Positions 16,847 to 25,223 of a stretch of 64,000 nucleotides of DNA are shown piece by piece. This DNA comes from Jeotgalicoccus sp036782755. GTDB lineage: Bacteria > Bacillota > Bacilli > Staphylococcales > Salinicoccaceae. Under the pieces are notes generated by a model. It worked only from the letters and a program-made list of their open reading frames with translations, was not told where the DNA came from and ran no database searches. The stretch covers positions 13,911 to 77,910 of the forward strand of contig DAIPYL010000003.1 of NCBI GenBank assembly GCA_036782755.1, read 5' to 3'. The position numbers were made by a program, and so were the translations under genes. The stretch's first letter is position 1; each line of letters opens with the position of its first letter.

Positions 16847-17494
16847 CTATAAGCCATTAAGAATTTCATCGACTTCTTCGAAAACTTCTTCTATATCTTT
16901 TGAGCCATCTACTGTAGCTAGAACTCCAAGACTTTTATAGAAATCTAAAAGTGGCGCTGTTTGTTTGATATTAACTTCCAGACGGTTTTGCACTGTTTCC
17001 GGGTTGTCATCTTCGCGCTGGTAAAGTTTACCGCCGTCTAAGTCACAAATACCCTCTGTCTTAGGCGGATTAAACACTAAATGATAAGTCGCACCGCAAG
17101 TTTCGCAAATGCGTCGGCCAGTGAGTCTGTTCATTAATTCCTCTTCAGGAACTTCGACATAAATAGTCTGATCGATCTGAGTGCCAAGCTCTGACATGAT
17201 GTTATTCAACGCTTCTGCCTGTTCAACAGTTCTAGGGAAACCGTCAAGCAGGAAACCATCTTTAGCATCACTTTGAGATAAACGCTCTTTTACGATGCCG
17301 ACCGTTACTTCGTCAGGAACGAGTTCGCCCTGGTCCATAAATGCCTTGGCCTGTCTTCCTAAATCCGTCTCGTTTTTAATAGCAAGACGGAACATATCTC
17401 CTGTAGAGATATGAGGAATCGAGTATTTTTTGATTATCTTCGCAGCTTGAGTACCTTTTCCTGCACCAGGCAAGCCCATAATAATAATATTCAT
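16847..17494 (-). CDS. adk: Adenylate kinase (zinc-containing lid)
   Basis: This 215-residue enzyme interconverts ATP + AMP with 2 ADP. The P-loop GLPGAGKGTQ is at 7-16, the AMP-binding DGFPRT near 84-89, and the lid carries Cys130, Cys133, Cys150 and Asp153, the Cys3-Asp zinc site of many Gram-positive kinases. It follows secY by 18 bases in the spc operon. The length is normal. Confidence 0.98.
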   Translation of the reverse strand: MNIIIMGLPGAGKGTQAAKIIKKYSIPHISTGDMFRLAIKNETDLGRQAKAFMDQGELVPDEVTVGIVKERLSQSDAKDGFLLDGFPRTVEQAEALNNIMSELGTQIDQTIYVEVPEEELMNRLTGRRICETCGATYHLVFNPPKTEGICDLDGGKLYQREDDNPETVQNRLEVNIKQTAPLLDFYKSLGVLATVDGSKDIEEVFEEVDEILNGL

Positions 17495-17512
17495 TATTTT
17501 GTTTCCTCCTGC

Positions 17513-18814
17513 TTATCTACGCTTTCTAAATCCGCGGTATTCTCTTTGGTTTGCCTGAGCTTCCAATTGTTTCATCGTTTCCAGTGCAACACCGATAACG
17601 ATTAATAAGCTCGTTCCGCCAATTTGAATCGCCTGCGGCAAGTCCATAAACTTCGTAATTAAGAGTGGTAAAATTGCAATTCCTGCAAGGAACAGAGAAC
17701 CGACAAATACTAATCTGTATAAAACAGAAGTAATGTAGTCCTGTGTATTTTTACCTGGGCGGATGCCCGGAATATAACTGCCCTGTTTTTTCAGGTTGTC
17801 AGCCATCTTCTCAGGATTCACCTGTACAAATGAATAGAAGTAAGCAAATGCGATAATCAGGACAACATAGACAATCATTCCGATCCAGTCCGACGGGTCA
17901 GCAAAACGGGCTACCGTTTGTGCCCAGTTCGCATCCGGGAAGAATAATGTCAGTGTTTGAGGCATCATCAGAAATGCCATTGCAAAGATTACCGGGATAA
18001 CCCCTGCAGGGTTAACTTTTAACGGTAAAAATGTTGATTGCGGTGCCAGCTGTGATCCAGGTGTGCTCTGTCCTTTTGCATATTGCACTGGAATCTTACG
18101 AATTGCCTGTAAGATAAACACTGCAAACGCAGTAAGAAGAATAAGGAATATTACAATACCAGCGATTTGAAGCACTGCCATTGTCATATCCGCATTACCT
18201 GTGAATCTTGACTGATAAAGCTGGATTAATGCACTTGGAAGTGCACCTAAGATACCCGCGAAGATAATGATTGAAATACCATTACCGACACCATGTGCAG
18301 TGATCTGCTCACCAAGCCACATGAGAAATGCAGTACCTGTAGTTAAAATTAAAGCTATAAGCAGATAAGATCCGACATTATTGTCATCAATCAGGTTACC
18401 GCCAAACATCTGGTTAAATGCAAACGACATACCGATAGCTTGGATAAATGCTAAAACGATCGTGAAATACCTAGTGAATTGAGCAAGTTTACGTCGGCCA
18501 ACTTCACCTTGTCTTGCCCATTCAGCAAACTTTGGAACTACATCCATTTGAAGCAGCTGCGTCACAATTGAAGCCGTGATATACGGCATAATCCCCATCG
18601 CAAGGATAGAGAAGTTCATGAGTGCTCCGCCGCCAAATGTATTCATTAAATCTAAAACTCCGCTCCCGGAAGCTCCTGTGTCAAAAACACTTGGATCTAC
18701 ACCGGGAACAGGAATATACGTGCCGATTTTAAAAATAACTAGCATAACCAAAGTAAACAGTATCTTATTACGTATTTCTTTAATTTTAAAGAAATTCGAT
18801 ATCGTTCCGATCAT
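17513..18814 (-). CDS. secY: Protein translocase subunit SecY
   Basis: This 433-residue protein has ten predicted membrane helices and is the channel of the Sec system. The start MIGTISNFFKIKEIRNKI, the plug-region motif IPVPGVDP and the cytoplasmic loops PEKMADNLKKQGSYIPGIRPG and QREYRGFRKRR at the C-terminus are standard. It overlaps the rplO stop by one base, indicating translational coupling. It is the house-keeping SecY, not the accessory SecY2. Confidence 0.98.
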   Translation of the reverse strand: MIGTISNFFKIKEIRNKILFTLVMLVIFKIGTYIPVPGVDPSVFDTGASGSGVLDLMNTFGGGALMNFSILAMGIMPYITASIVTQLLQMDVVPKFAEWARQGEVGRRKLAQFTRYFTIVLAFIQAIGMSFAFNQMFGGNLIDDNNVGSYLLIALILTTGTAFLMWLGEQITAHGVGNGISIIIFAGILGALPSALIQLYQSRFTGNADMTMAVLQIAGIVIFLILLTAFAVFILQAIRKIPVQYAKGQSTPGSQLAPQSTFLPLKVNPAGVIPVIFAMAFLMMPQTLTLFFPDANWAQTVARFADPSDWIGMIVYVVLIIAFAYFYSFVQVNPEKMADNLKKQGSYIPGIRPGKNTQDYITSVLYRLVFVGSLFLAGIAILPLLITKFMDLPQAIQIGGTSLLIVIGVALETMKQLEAQANQREYRGFRKRR

Positions 18815-19254
18815 TAGATCACCTCATGAGTTCCGCCCTGTTGCTCAATCGCTTCTACAGCTGAACTAGAAAATTTGTGCGCTTTAATCGTCAACTTCTT
18901 CTCTAAGTTACCGTTGCCTAAAATCTTAATTCCAGATTTTTGGTTTTTAACAATTCCTGATTCTATTAAAAGTTCAGGAGTTACTTCTGTACCATTGTCA
19001 AAACGGTTTAACGCACTAACATTTACAACTGCGTAATCTTTACGGTTGATGTTTGTGAATCCGCGTTTTGGAATACTACGGAAAAGTGGTAATTGTCCAC
19101 CTTCGAAAGTAAGACCGACTTTACCGCCAGAACGTGACTTCTGTCCGTCATGACCGCGACCGGATGTTTTACCGTTACCTGATGACATACCGCGTCCAAC
19201 TCTGTTACGTTTGTTACGCGCGCCTTCAACTGGTTTAAGTTCGTGTAATTTCAT
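18814..19254 (-). CDS. rplO: 50S ribosomal protein L15
   Basis: This 146-residue protein has the long unstructured N-terminal arm KRNRVGRGMSSGNGKTSGRG that threads through 23S rRNA, followed by a globular domain ending in EAIEQQGGTHEVI. It is placed between rpmD and secY and shares a base with the secY start. Confidence 0.98.
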   Translation of the reverse strand: MKLHELKPVEGARNKRNRVGRGMSSGNGKTSGRGHDGQKSRSGGKVGLTFEGGQLPLFRSIPKRGFTNINRKDYAVVNVSALNRFDNGTEVTPELLIESGIVKNQKSGIKILGNGNLEKKLTIKAHKFSSSAVEAIEQQGGTHEVI

Positions 19255-19281
19255 CTTCGCACCTCCTACATTATTTTATCA

Positions 19282-19461
19282 TTAATTCTCTTCGACTGTA
19301 ACTAAATGACCGACTTTTGCAATCTGTCCTCTTAACTGAGGAGTATCTTCATGCTCAACAGTCTGGTGCATTTTCTTAAGGCCTAATGCCGTAACTGTGT
19401 CTCTTTGTGTCTGCGGTTTACCGATAACACTTTTAGTGAGGGTAACTTTCACTTTTGCCAT
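19282..19461 (-). CDS. rpmD: 50S ribosomal protein L30
   Basis: This 59-residue protein begins MAKVKVTLTKSVIGKPQTQR and ends GQIAKVGHLVTVEEN, covering the whole L30 family domain. It follows rpsE by 14 bases and precedes rplO. It is small but unambiguous from sequence and position. Confidence 0.97.
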   Translation of the reverse strand: MAKVKVTLTKSVIGKPQTQRDTVTALGLKKMHQTVEHEDTPQLRGQIAKVGHLVTVEEN

Positions 19462-19475
19462 TGACTATTCCCTCC

Positions 19476-19979
19476 TTAGTTTAGAATCTCTTCTACAGTT
19501 TTATCTCTAAGTCTTGCAACTTCGTTAACATCTTTAAGTTCAGTTAAGCCAGTCATTGTAGCGCGAACTACGTTGATCGGTGTATTAGCACCAAGTGACT
19601 TACTTAAGATATCAGTGATACCAGCTAATTCCAGAACGGCACGAACCGGTCCACCGGCGATCACACCTGTACCAGGAGCAGCAGGTTTCATGAATACGTT
19701 ACCTGATGAGAATCGACCGATTACTTCATGAGGTACAGTACCATTAACGATAGGTACTTCAACCAGATTTTTCTTAGCAGATTCGATAGCTTTTTTGATT
19801 GCTTCAGGAACTTCCTGAGCTTTACCTGTACCGAAACCTACACGTCCTTTTCTGTCCCCAACTACTACTAAAGCTGAGAAACGGAAACGACGACCACCTT
19901 TAACTACTTTAGCGATACGGTTGATCGTTACAACGCGCTCTTCAAATTCTTTTACTTCTCTTTCTCTTCTTTGAGCCAT
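19476..19979 (-). CDS. rpsE: 30S ribosomal protein S5
   Basis: This 167-residue protein has an N-terminal double-stranded RNA-binding-like fold (ERVVTINRIAKVVKGGRRF) and a C-terminal domain with NVVRATMTGL. S5 shapes translational fidelity near the decoding site, and changes in its loop after KGGRRF are known to give spectinomycin resistance; the loop is ordinary here. It lies between rplR and rpmD. Confidence 0.98.
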   Translation of the reverse strand: MAQRREREVKEFEERVVTINRIAKVVKGGRRFRFSALVVVGDRKGRVGFGTGKAQEVPEAIKKAIESAKKNLVEVPIVNGTVPHEVIGRFSSGNVFMKPAAPGTGVIAGGPVRAVLELAGITDILSKSLGANTPINVVRATMTGLTELKDVNEVARLRDKTVEEILN

Positions 19980-20000
19980 GAAATATGTCCCTCCTTTTTA

Positions 20001-20363
20001 TTAGAAATCAAGTCCGTTTTCACGTGCTGCATCAGCTAATGCTTTAACACGTCCATGATATAAATATCCACCACGGTCAAATACTACTTTTTCAAAGCCT
20101 TTGTCTTTTGCACGATTGGCAATTAGAGCTCCTACTTCTTTAGCAGCTTCTACGTTAGAGCCTGATTCACCTTTGAATTCAGCGTCTTTTGTAGATGCGC
20201 TTGCAAGTGTAATTTGCGCAGTGTCATCAATTAATTGAGCATAGATATGCTTGTTTGAACGGTAAACATTTAAACGTGGTCTTTCAGTCGTACCTGAAAG
20301 TAAGTTACGCACGCGACCATGTCTTTTTTGACGTACTTTATTCTTGTCAATTTTCGCGATCAT
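20001..20363 (-). CDS. rplR: 50S ribosomal protein L18
   Basis: This 120-residue protein binds 5S rRNA with L5. It has the basic start KNKVRQKRHGRVRNLLSGTTERPRL (continuous from residue 7), then SNKHIYAQLIDD, and the C-terminal YLYHGRVKALADAARENGLDF. It lies between rplF and rpsE in standard order and length. Confidence 0.98.
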   Translation of the reverse strand: MIAKIDKNKVRQKRHGRVRNLLSGTTERPRLNVYRSNKHIYAQLIDDTAQITLASASTKDAEFKGESGSNVEAAKEVGALIANRAKDKGFEKVVFDRGGYLYHGRVKALADAARENGLDF

Positions 20364-20387
20364 TGATGTTCACTCCTCACTTATTTA

Positions 20388-20924
20388 TTATTTACCAGTT
20401 TTACCTTCTTTACGGCGAACGTTTTCACCTTTATAGCGAATACCTTTACCTTTGTATGGCTCTGGCGGACGTACTTTGCGGATGTTAGATGCTAATGCTC
20501 CAACTTCCTCTTTGTTAATACCTTCAATTTTAATGTTAGTATTTCCATCAACAGTGATCGTAAGATCTTCAGCTGGTTCGAATTCTACAGGGTGTGATAA
20601 ACCAACGCTCAGCGCTAATTTTTTACCTTGCATTTGAGCACGGTAACCTACCCCGATAAGTTCCAGTTCTTTTACGAAACCTTTTGATACACCTTCAACC
20701 ATGTTGTTGATAAGTGCACGAGTTGTTCCGTGAACTGTACGGTGTTCTTTAGATTCACTTGGACGAACTACTTCTAGAGTAGTTTCTTCAAGATTGTATG
20801 CCATTTCTTCATTAAATGTGTTTTCCAGTTCACCTTTAGGACCTTTTACTGTAATAGTATTGCCCTTGATGTCTACTGTAACATCACTTGGAATGTCAAT
20901 AAGACGTTTACCTACACGACTCAT
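20388..20924 (-). CDS. rplF: 50S ribosomal protein L6
   Basis: This 178-residue protein consists of two similar beta-sandwich domains and ends with PEPYKGKGIRYKGENVRRKE, the rRNA-binding signature. L6 lies near the sarcin-ricin loop and elongation factor sites. It sits between rpsH and rplR. Confidence 0.98.
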   Translation of the reverse strand: MSRVGKRLIDIPSDVTVDIKGNTITVKGPKGELENTFNEEMAYNLEETTLEVVRPSESKEHRTVHGTTRALINNMVEGVSKGFVKELELIGVGYRAQMQGKKLALSVGLSHPVEFEPAEDLTITVDGNTNIKIEGINKEEVGALASNIRKVRPPEPYKGKGIRYKGENVRRKEGKTGK

Positions 20925-20950
20925 TACTTTGCACCTCCTGTTTTATTAAA

Positions 20951-21349
20951 TTACCAAACGTATGCGAGAACTTCCCCGCCAAGATTTCTTTTACGAGCTT
21001 CTTTATCTGTAAGCACGCCTTCTGATGTTGAAATTAGAGCGATTCCAAGACCGTTAAGTACTCTTGGTAACTCTTCTCTTTTAGCATAAACACGAAGTCC
21101 GGGTTTAGAAATACGTTTCAAACCAGTGATAACGCGTTCGTTTTCGTTGCTGTATTTCATGAATACACGGATGATACCTTGCTTATCGTCCTCGATGTAT
21201 TCTACATTTTTAACAAAACCTTCTGTTTTCAAAATTCCAGCGATTTCCTTTTTCATGTTTGAAGCAGGAATCTCTAAAGTTTCATGTCTAACAATGTTCG
21301 CATTTCTAATGCGTGTTAGCATATCTGCAATTGGATCTGACACTGTCAT
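20951..21349 (-). CDS. rpsH: 30S ribosomal protein S8
   Basis: This 132-residue protein has N-terminal DPIADMLTRIRNANIVRHE and the C-terminal ALISTSEGVLTDKEARK signature with GGEVLAYVW. S8 is a central-domain assembly protein; in E. coli it also represses the spc operon, but whether that applies here is not shown. It lies between rpsN and rplF. Confidence 0.98.
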   Translation of the reverse strand: MTVSDPIADMLTRIRNANIVRHETLEIPASNMKKEIAGILKTEGFVKNVEYIEDDKQGIIRVFMKYSNENERVITGLKRISKPGLRVYAKREELPRVLNGLGIALISTSEGVLTDKEARKRNLGGEVLAYVW

Positions 21350-21378
21350 TTAAGTTGCCTCCTTTCGATTAATGAATC

Positions 21379-21564
21379 TTACCAGCTTGCTTTTCTTACA
21401 CCAGGAATTTGCCCTTTGTAAGCAAGTTCACGGAAACAGATACGGCAAAGCTTGAATTTACGTAGTACTGAATGCGGTCTTCCACATCTTTCGCAGCGTG
21501 TATATTCTCTAACTTTGAATTTTTGTTCTTTTTGCTGTTTAGCAATCATTGATTTTTTAGCCAC
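21379..21564 (-). CDS. rpsN: 30S ribosomal protein S14, zinc type
   Basis: This 61-residue short form of S14 has Cys24, Cys27, Cys40 and Cys43 in two CxxC pairs (CERC and CRIC), so it needs zinc, unlike the longer zinc-free paralogue that Gram-positives often keep elsewhere. It ends IPGVRKASW as usual. It lies between rplE and rpsH. Confidence 0.98.
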   Translation of the reverse strand: MAKKSMIAKQQKEQKFKVREYTRCERCGRPHSVLRKFKLCRICFRELAYKGQIPGVRKASW

Positions 21565-21583
21565 TATATTGCCTCCTTATTAC

Positions 21584-22123
21584 TTACTTTTGGAACGGCA
21601 TACCGAATTGTGTAAGCAGTTCACGAGCTTCTTCGTCCGTGTTTGCTGTCGTTACAATAACGATATCCATACCGCGCACTTTTGATACTTTATCGTAATC
21701 AATTTCCGGGAAGATAATTTGTTCTTTAACACCTAAAGTGTAGTTACCGCGGCCGTCGAATGCCTTCTTAGAAATACCTCTGAAGTCTCTTACACGTGGT
21801 AGTGTTACTGAGATAAGTTTATCAAGGAATTCATACATTCTTTCTCCGCGAAGTGTAACTTTCGCACCAATTGGCATACCTTCACGTAAACGGAATGTAG
21901 CGATTGATTTCTTAGCTTTAGTGATAATTGGTTTTTGACCTGTAATTGCACTTAATTCCTCAACTGCTGTGTCGAGTACTTTTGCGTTTTGTACAGCATC
22001 ACCAATACCCATGTTTACTACGATTTTATCAATCTTCGGTGCCTGCATTACTGAAGAATAATTAAATTTATTTACTAGTTCTTGTTTAATTGTTTCATTG
22101 TATTTTTCTTTTAAGCGAGCCAT
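21584..22123 (-). CDS. rplE: 50S ribosomal protein L5
   Basis: This 179-residue protein, with KIDKIVVNMGIGDAVQNAK near the N-terminus and LPRVRDFRGISKKAFDGRGNY in the centre, binds 5S rRNA and contacts P-site tRNA and S13. The order rplX-rplE-rpsN is standard. The AGGTCAC-type Shine-Dalgarno is weaker than its neighbours', and coupling from rplX is likely. Confidence 0.98.
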   Translation of the reverse strand: MARLKEKYNETIKQELVNKFNYSSVMQAPKIDKIVVNMGIGDAVQNAKVLDTAVEELSAITGQKPIITKAKKSIATFRLREGMPIGAKVTLRGERMYEFLDKLISVTLPRVRDFRGISKKAFDGRGNYTLGVKEQIIFPEIDYDKVSKVRGMDIVIVTTANTDEEARELLTQFGMPFQK

Positions 22124-22149
22124 TAATGTGACCTCCTTCCGTTTGAATC

Positions 22150-22458
22150 TTATTTGATCTCTTTACCTGATTTAACAGCGATCTTCACTTTTTTACCATC
22201 TTGAATTTCATGACGGACACGAGTGCGTTCACCTGATTCAGGGTCTACATGCATAACGTTTGAAACATGAATCGGAGCTTCTACCTCTAGAATCCCGCCT
22301 TCCGGGTTCATTTGAGATGGCTTCTGATGTTTCTTAATAACGTTGACGTTTTCAATAACGACACGGTTGTCTGCAGGAATTGCTTTTAGTACAGTTCCTT
22401 TTTTACCCTTGTCCTTACCGCTAATTACAACGACCTGGTCACCTGTTTTTACGTGCAT
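22150..22458 (-). CDS. rplX: 50S ribosomal protein L24
   Basis: This 102-residue KOW-domain protein (MHVKTGDQVVVISGKDKGKKG) is one of the first proteins to bind 23S rRNA. The central NVIKKHQKPSQMNPEGGI and the C-terminal Lys-rich strand are typical. It sits between rplN and rplE with GGAGGTG upstream. Confidence 0.98.
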   Translation of the reverse strand: MHVKTGDQVVVISGKDKGKKGTVLKAIPADNRVVIENVNVIKKHQKPSQMNPEGGILEVEAPIHVSNVMHVDPESGERTRVRHEIQDGKKVKIAVKSGKEIK

Positions 22459-22485
22459 AGTTGTCGCACCTCCTTCGGTTTTGGA

Positions 22486-22854
22486 TTATAGTACTTCTGG
22501 TGCTAATGAGATAATCTTCATGAAGTTACCTTCGCGAAGTTCACGAGCAACTGGTCCGAAAATACGAGTACCTCTAGGACCTTTATCATCACGGATGATT
22601 ACGCATGCGTTCTCATCGAATTTAATATATGAACCATCTTCACGACGGACACCTGTTTTAGTTCTGACGATGACGGCTTTAACAACCTCACCTTTTTTGA
22701 CAACTCCACCTGGTGTTGCATTCTTAACACTTGCAACAATAACATCACCGATGTTAGCAGTTTTACGGCCTGTTCCGCCTAAAACTTTAATAGTGAGCAC
22801 TTCACGTGCACCTGAGTTGTCAGCTACCTTCAAGCGGCTCTCTGACTGAATCAT
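22486..22854 (-). CDS. rplN: 50S ribosomal protein L14
   Basis: This 122-residue protein begins MIQSESRLKVADNSGAREV and contains DENACVIIRDDKGPRGTRIFG followed directly by PVARELR. L14 forms an intersubunit bridge and is the docking site of the silencing factor RsfS. It is the first gene of the classical spc group, after rpsQ, with only 30 bases between. Confidence 0.98.
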   Translation of the reverse strand: MIQSESRLKVADNSGAREVLTIKVLGGTGRKTANIGDVIVASVKNATPGGVVKKGEVVKAVIVRTKTGVRREDGSYIKFDENACVIIRDDKGPRGTRIFGPVARELREGNFMKIISLAPEVL

Positions 22855-22884
22855 GCGCGATTCCCTCCTTCTGTTTCAAGTATT

Positions 22885-23148
22885 TTATATAATTACAGAT
22901 TCTTTAACGATTTCAACTAGACGGAATCGTTTAGTCGCAGATAATGGACGTGTCTCTTGAATTTTCACGATATCGCCCATTTTCGCAGTGTTGTTTTCAT
23001 CATGTGCTTTATATTTTTTAGAATATTTAACACGTTTACCGATGATCGGGTGCTTAGTGTAAGTTTCAACAAGTACCGTTACTGTCTTATCCATCTTGTC
23101 AGATACGACGCGGCCCTGGTAAACTTTGCGTTCGTTTTTACTTTCCAC
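22885..23148 (-). CDS. rpsQ: 30S ribosomal protein S17
   Basis: This 87-residue OB-fold protein has KVYQGRVVSDKMDKTVTVLV and DIVKIQETRPLSATKRFRLV. S17 is a primary 16S rRNA binder in the 5' domain. The start with GGAGG upstream is clear. It lies between rpmC and rplN. Confidence 0.98.
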   Translation of the reverse strand: MESKNERKVYQGRVVSDKMDKTVTVLVETYTKHPIIGKRVKYSKKYKAHDENNTAKMGDIVKIQETRPLSATKRFRLVEIVKESVII

Positions 23149-23166
23149 GATTTGAACCTCCTCTAA

Positions 23167-23376
23167 TTATTGATTCGCTTGTGCTTCTTCGATCTCTCTT
23201 TGGCGAACCGTCGTTTTCATTCTAGCGATAGTCTTTCTAACTTCTTTGATACGAGCAGTGTTTTCTAGCTGACCTGTAGCTAGCTGAAAGCGCAGATTGA
23301 AAAGTTCTTCTTTCAATTCTTTAACATTAGATTCAATTTCGGAATTCGTTAAATCACGGATTTCTTTAGCTTTCAT
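23167..23376 (-). CDS. rpmC: 50S ribosomal protein L29
   Basis: From Met at 23376 this is a 69-residue coiled helical pair (MKAKEIRDLTNSEIESNVKE) that lies at the peptide exit tunnel, near the trigger-factor and SRP site. The frame extends four codons upstream, but AGGTGGTG lies 6 bases before this ATG. The start overlaps the rplP stop by 11 bases, indicating coupling. Confidence 0.97.
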   Translation of the reverse strand: MKAKEIRDLTNSEIESNVKELKEELFNLRFQLATGQLENTARIKEVRKTIARMKTTVRQREIEEAQANQ

Positions 23377-23800
23377 TCGTATCACCACCTAATTCTTCAC
23401 GTTTTACTATTTTCGTTTTTAATGGAAGTTTATGACTTGCAAGACGAAGTGCTTCTTTAGCAACTTCCTCTTCTACACCTGCAACTTCAAACATAACTCG
23501 GCCTGGTTTAACTACTGCAATCCAACCTTCGATTGCACCTTTACCAGAACCCATACGTACTTCTAATGGTTTCTTTGTATATGGCGTGTGCGGGAAGATG
23601 TTGATCCATACTTTACCGCCACGTTTCATGTAACGTGTCATTGCAATACGTGCTGCTTCGATTTGTCTTGCAGTAATCCAAGATGTTGTCGCAGCTTGCA
23701 GCCCGTATTCACCAAAGCTTACTTGATTTCCGCCTTTCGAACGTCCTTTAGTATCCGGACGGTGTTGACGACGGTATTTTACTCTTTTTGGTAATAACAT
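23366..23800 (-). CDS. rplP: 50S ribosomal protein L16
   Basis: This 144-residue protein has MLLPKRVKYRRQHRPDTKGR at the N-terminus and GSGKGAIEGWIAVVKPGRVMFE in the second half. L16 helps form the A site of the peptidyl transferase centre. It overlaps rpmC and follows rpsC by 18 bases. Confidence 0.98.
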   Translation of the reverse strand: MLLPKRVKYRRQHRPDTKGRSKGGNQVSFGEYGLQAATTSWITARQIEAARIAMTRYMKRGGKVWINIFPHTPYTKKPLEVRMGSGKGAIEGWIAVVKPGRVMFEVAGVEEEVAKEALRLASHKLPLKTKIVKREELGGDTNES

Positions 23801-23817
23801 TCCAAATTTCCTCCTTA

Positions 23818-24459
23818 CTATTTATTATTCTTTGTAGGAAGAACTTCTCCACGGTAGATCCATACCTTGACACCTAACTTACCGTAAGTTGTGTCTGCTT
23901 CTTCATGAGCATAATCGATGTCTGCACGAAGTGTATGAAGTGGAACTGTTCCTTCACTGTAACCTTCAGCACGAGCGATGTCGGCACCGCCTAAACGTCC
24001 TGATACTTGTGTTTTAATACCTTTAGCGCCAGATTTCATAGCTCTTTGCAGCGCTTGTTTTTGTGCTCTACGGAAAGATACACGGTTTTCTAATTGACGT
24101 GCAATATTTTCTGCTACAAGTTTAGCATCCATATCTACTTTCTTAATTTCAATCACGTTGATATGAACTTTCTTACCAGTTAAGTTAGTAAGTGCAGTAC
24201 GCAGTTTGTTGATTTCGCTACCGCCTTTACCAATTACCATACCTGGTTTACCTGTGTGCAGTGCAATGTTTACACGGTTTGCTGCACGCTCAATTTCTAC
24301 TTTTGAAATTGAAGCATCTTTAAGATTAGTCTCGATATATTCACGAACTTTTAAGTCTTCGTGTAAAAGGCTAGCAAAGTTTTTGTCTGCATACCATTTT
24401 GCTTCCCAGTCACGAATGACACCTACACGAAACCCAATTGGATTTATCTTTTGGCCCAA
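23818..24459 (-). CDS. rpsC: 30S ribosomal protein S3
   Basis: This 213-residue protein has an N-terminal KH domain with GKPGMVIGKGGSEI and a C-terminal domain with KSGAKGIKTQVSGRLGGADI. S3 lines the mRNA entry channel and takes part in helicase activity. The length fits Firmicutes S3. It lies between rplV and rplP. Confidence 0.98.
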   Translation of the reverse strand: MGQKINPIGFRVGVIRDWEAKWYADKNFASLLHEDLKVREYIETNLKDASISKVEIERAANRVNIALHTGKPGMVIGKGGSEINKLRTALTNLTGKKVHINVIEIKKVDMDAKLVAENIARQLENRVSFRRAQKQALQRAMKSGAKGIKTQVSGRLGGADIARAEGYSEGTVPLHTLRADIDYAHEEADTTYGKLGVKVWIYRGEVLPTKNNK

Positions 24460-24480
24460 GTTAATTCCCTCCTTATATAA

Positions 24481-24858
24481 TTAAGCGTTCTCTGTTTCTT
24501 GGTTTTCTTCAGTTTCTGCTTCTTTTGCATATTCTTCAACAATTACTGTGATATGGCTGGTACGCTTGTTGATTTTCGTAGCACGGCCTTGAGCACGCGG
24601 ACGGAATCTCTTAAGCGTTGGACCTTCGTCTGCATAGATTTCTGAAATATACAGGTTGTCGATATCCATATCGTAGTTGTGTTCTGCGTTAGCAACTGCA
24701 GATTTAACTAATTTCTCCACTACCGGTGAAGATCTCTTGTTTGTAAGTTTTAGAATTGAAATCGCTTCTCCAACTTCTTTACCTCTAACTAGGTCAAGAA
24801 TAAGGCGTACTTTACGCGGAGCGATTCTCACAGTTTTAGCAATAGCTTTCGATTGCAT
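24481..24858 (-). CDS. rplV: 50S ribosomal protein L22
   Basis: This 125-residue protein has AKTVRIAPRKVRLILDLVRGKEV and RFRPRAQGRATKINKRTSHI; the extended hairpin lines the exit tunnel near the macrolide site. It is a little longer than usual because of an acidic tail after the conserved end (EEYAKEAETEENQETENA). The tail is probably disordered and solvent-exposed. Confidence 0.97.
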   Translation of the reverse strand: MQSKAIAKTVRIAPRKVRLILDLVRGKEVGEAISILKLTNKRSSPVVEKLVKSAVANAEHNYDMDIDNLYISEIYADEGPTLKRFRPRAQGRATKINKRTSHITVIVEEYAKEAETEENQETENA

Positions 24859-24893
24859 GAGTCTTTCCTCCTTTATCGCATATGGTTAGTTAT

Positions 24894-25169
24894 TTATCTT
24901 TTTGTTTTCTGATCGTTTCCGTGACCTTTGAACGTTCTTGTAGGTGCAAATTCACCCAGTTTGTGGCCAACCATATCTTCTGTGATGTACACAGGTACAT
25001 GTTTGCGTCCGTCGTATACAGCGATTGTGTGTCCGATAAAATTCGGGAAAACCGTTGAACGGCGTGACCATGTTTTAATTACACTTTTTTTACTTCCTTC
25101 GTTCTGAGCCTCTACTTTTTTCATGAGGTGATCGTCGACGAAAGGTCCTTTTTTAAGACTGCGTGCCAT
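24894..25169 (-). CDS. rpsS: 30S ribosomal protein S19
   Basis: From Met at 25169 (MARSLKKGPFVDDHLMKKVE) it is 91 residues, as expected. The upstream in-frame codons overlap the GGAGGCGCC Shine-Dalgarno and are not used. S19 forms the 30S head with S13; the HTIAVYDGRKHVPVYITEDMVG segment is standard. It lies between rplB and rplV. Confidence 0.98.
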   Translation of the reverse strand: MARSLKKGPFVDDHLMKKVEAQNEGSKKSVIKTWSRRSTVFPNFIGHTIAVYDGRKHVPVYITEDMVGHKLGEFAPTRTFKGHGNDQKTKR

Positions 25170-25223
25170 GTAGGCGCCTCCTTCCAATAATGCGTGCGGA
25201 TTTTATCCGCACACTCACATTAC

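Noticed and set aside
22343..22849. 168-codon plus-strand ORF opposite rplX and rplN
   Set aside because: It lies across two certain ribosomal genes on the other strand and has no ribosome binding site or known family.
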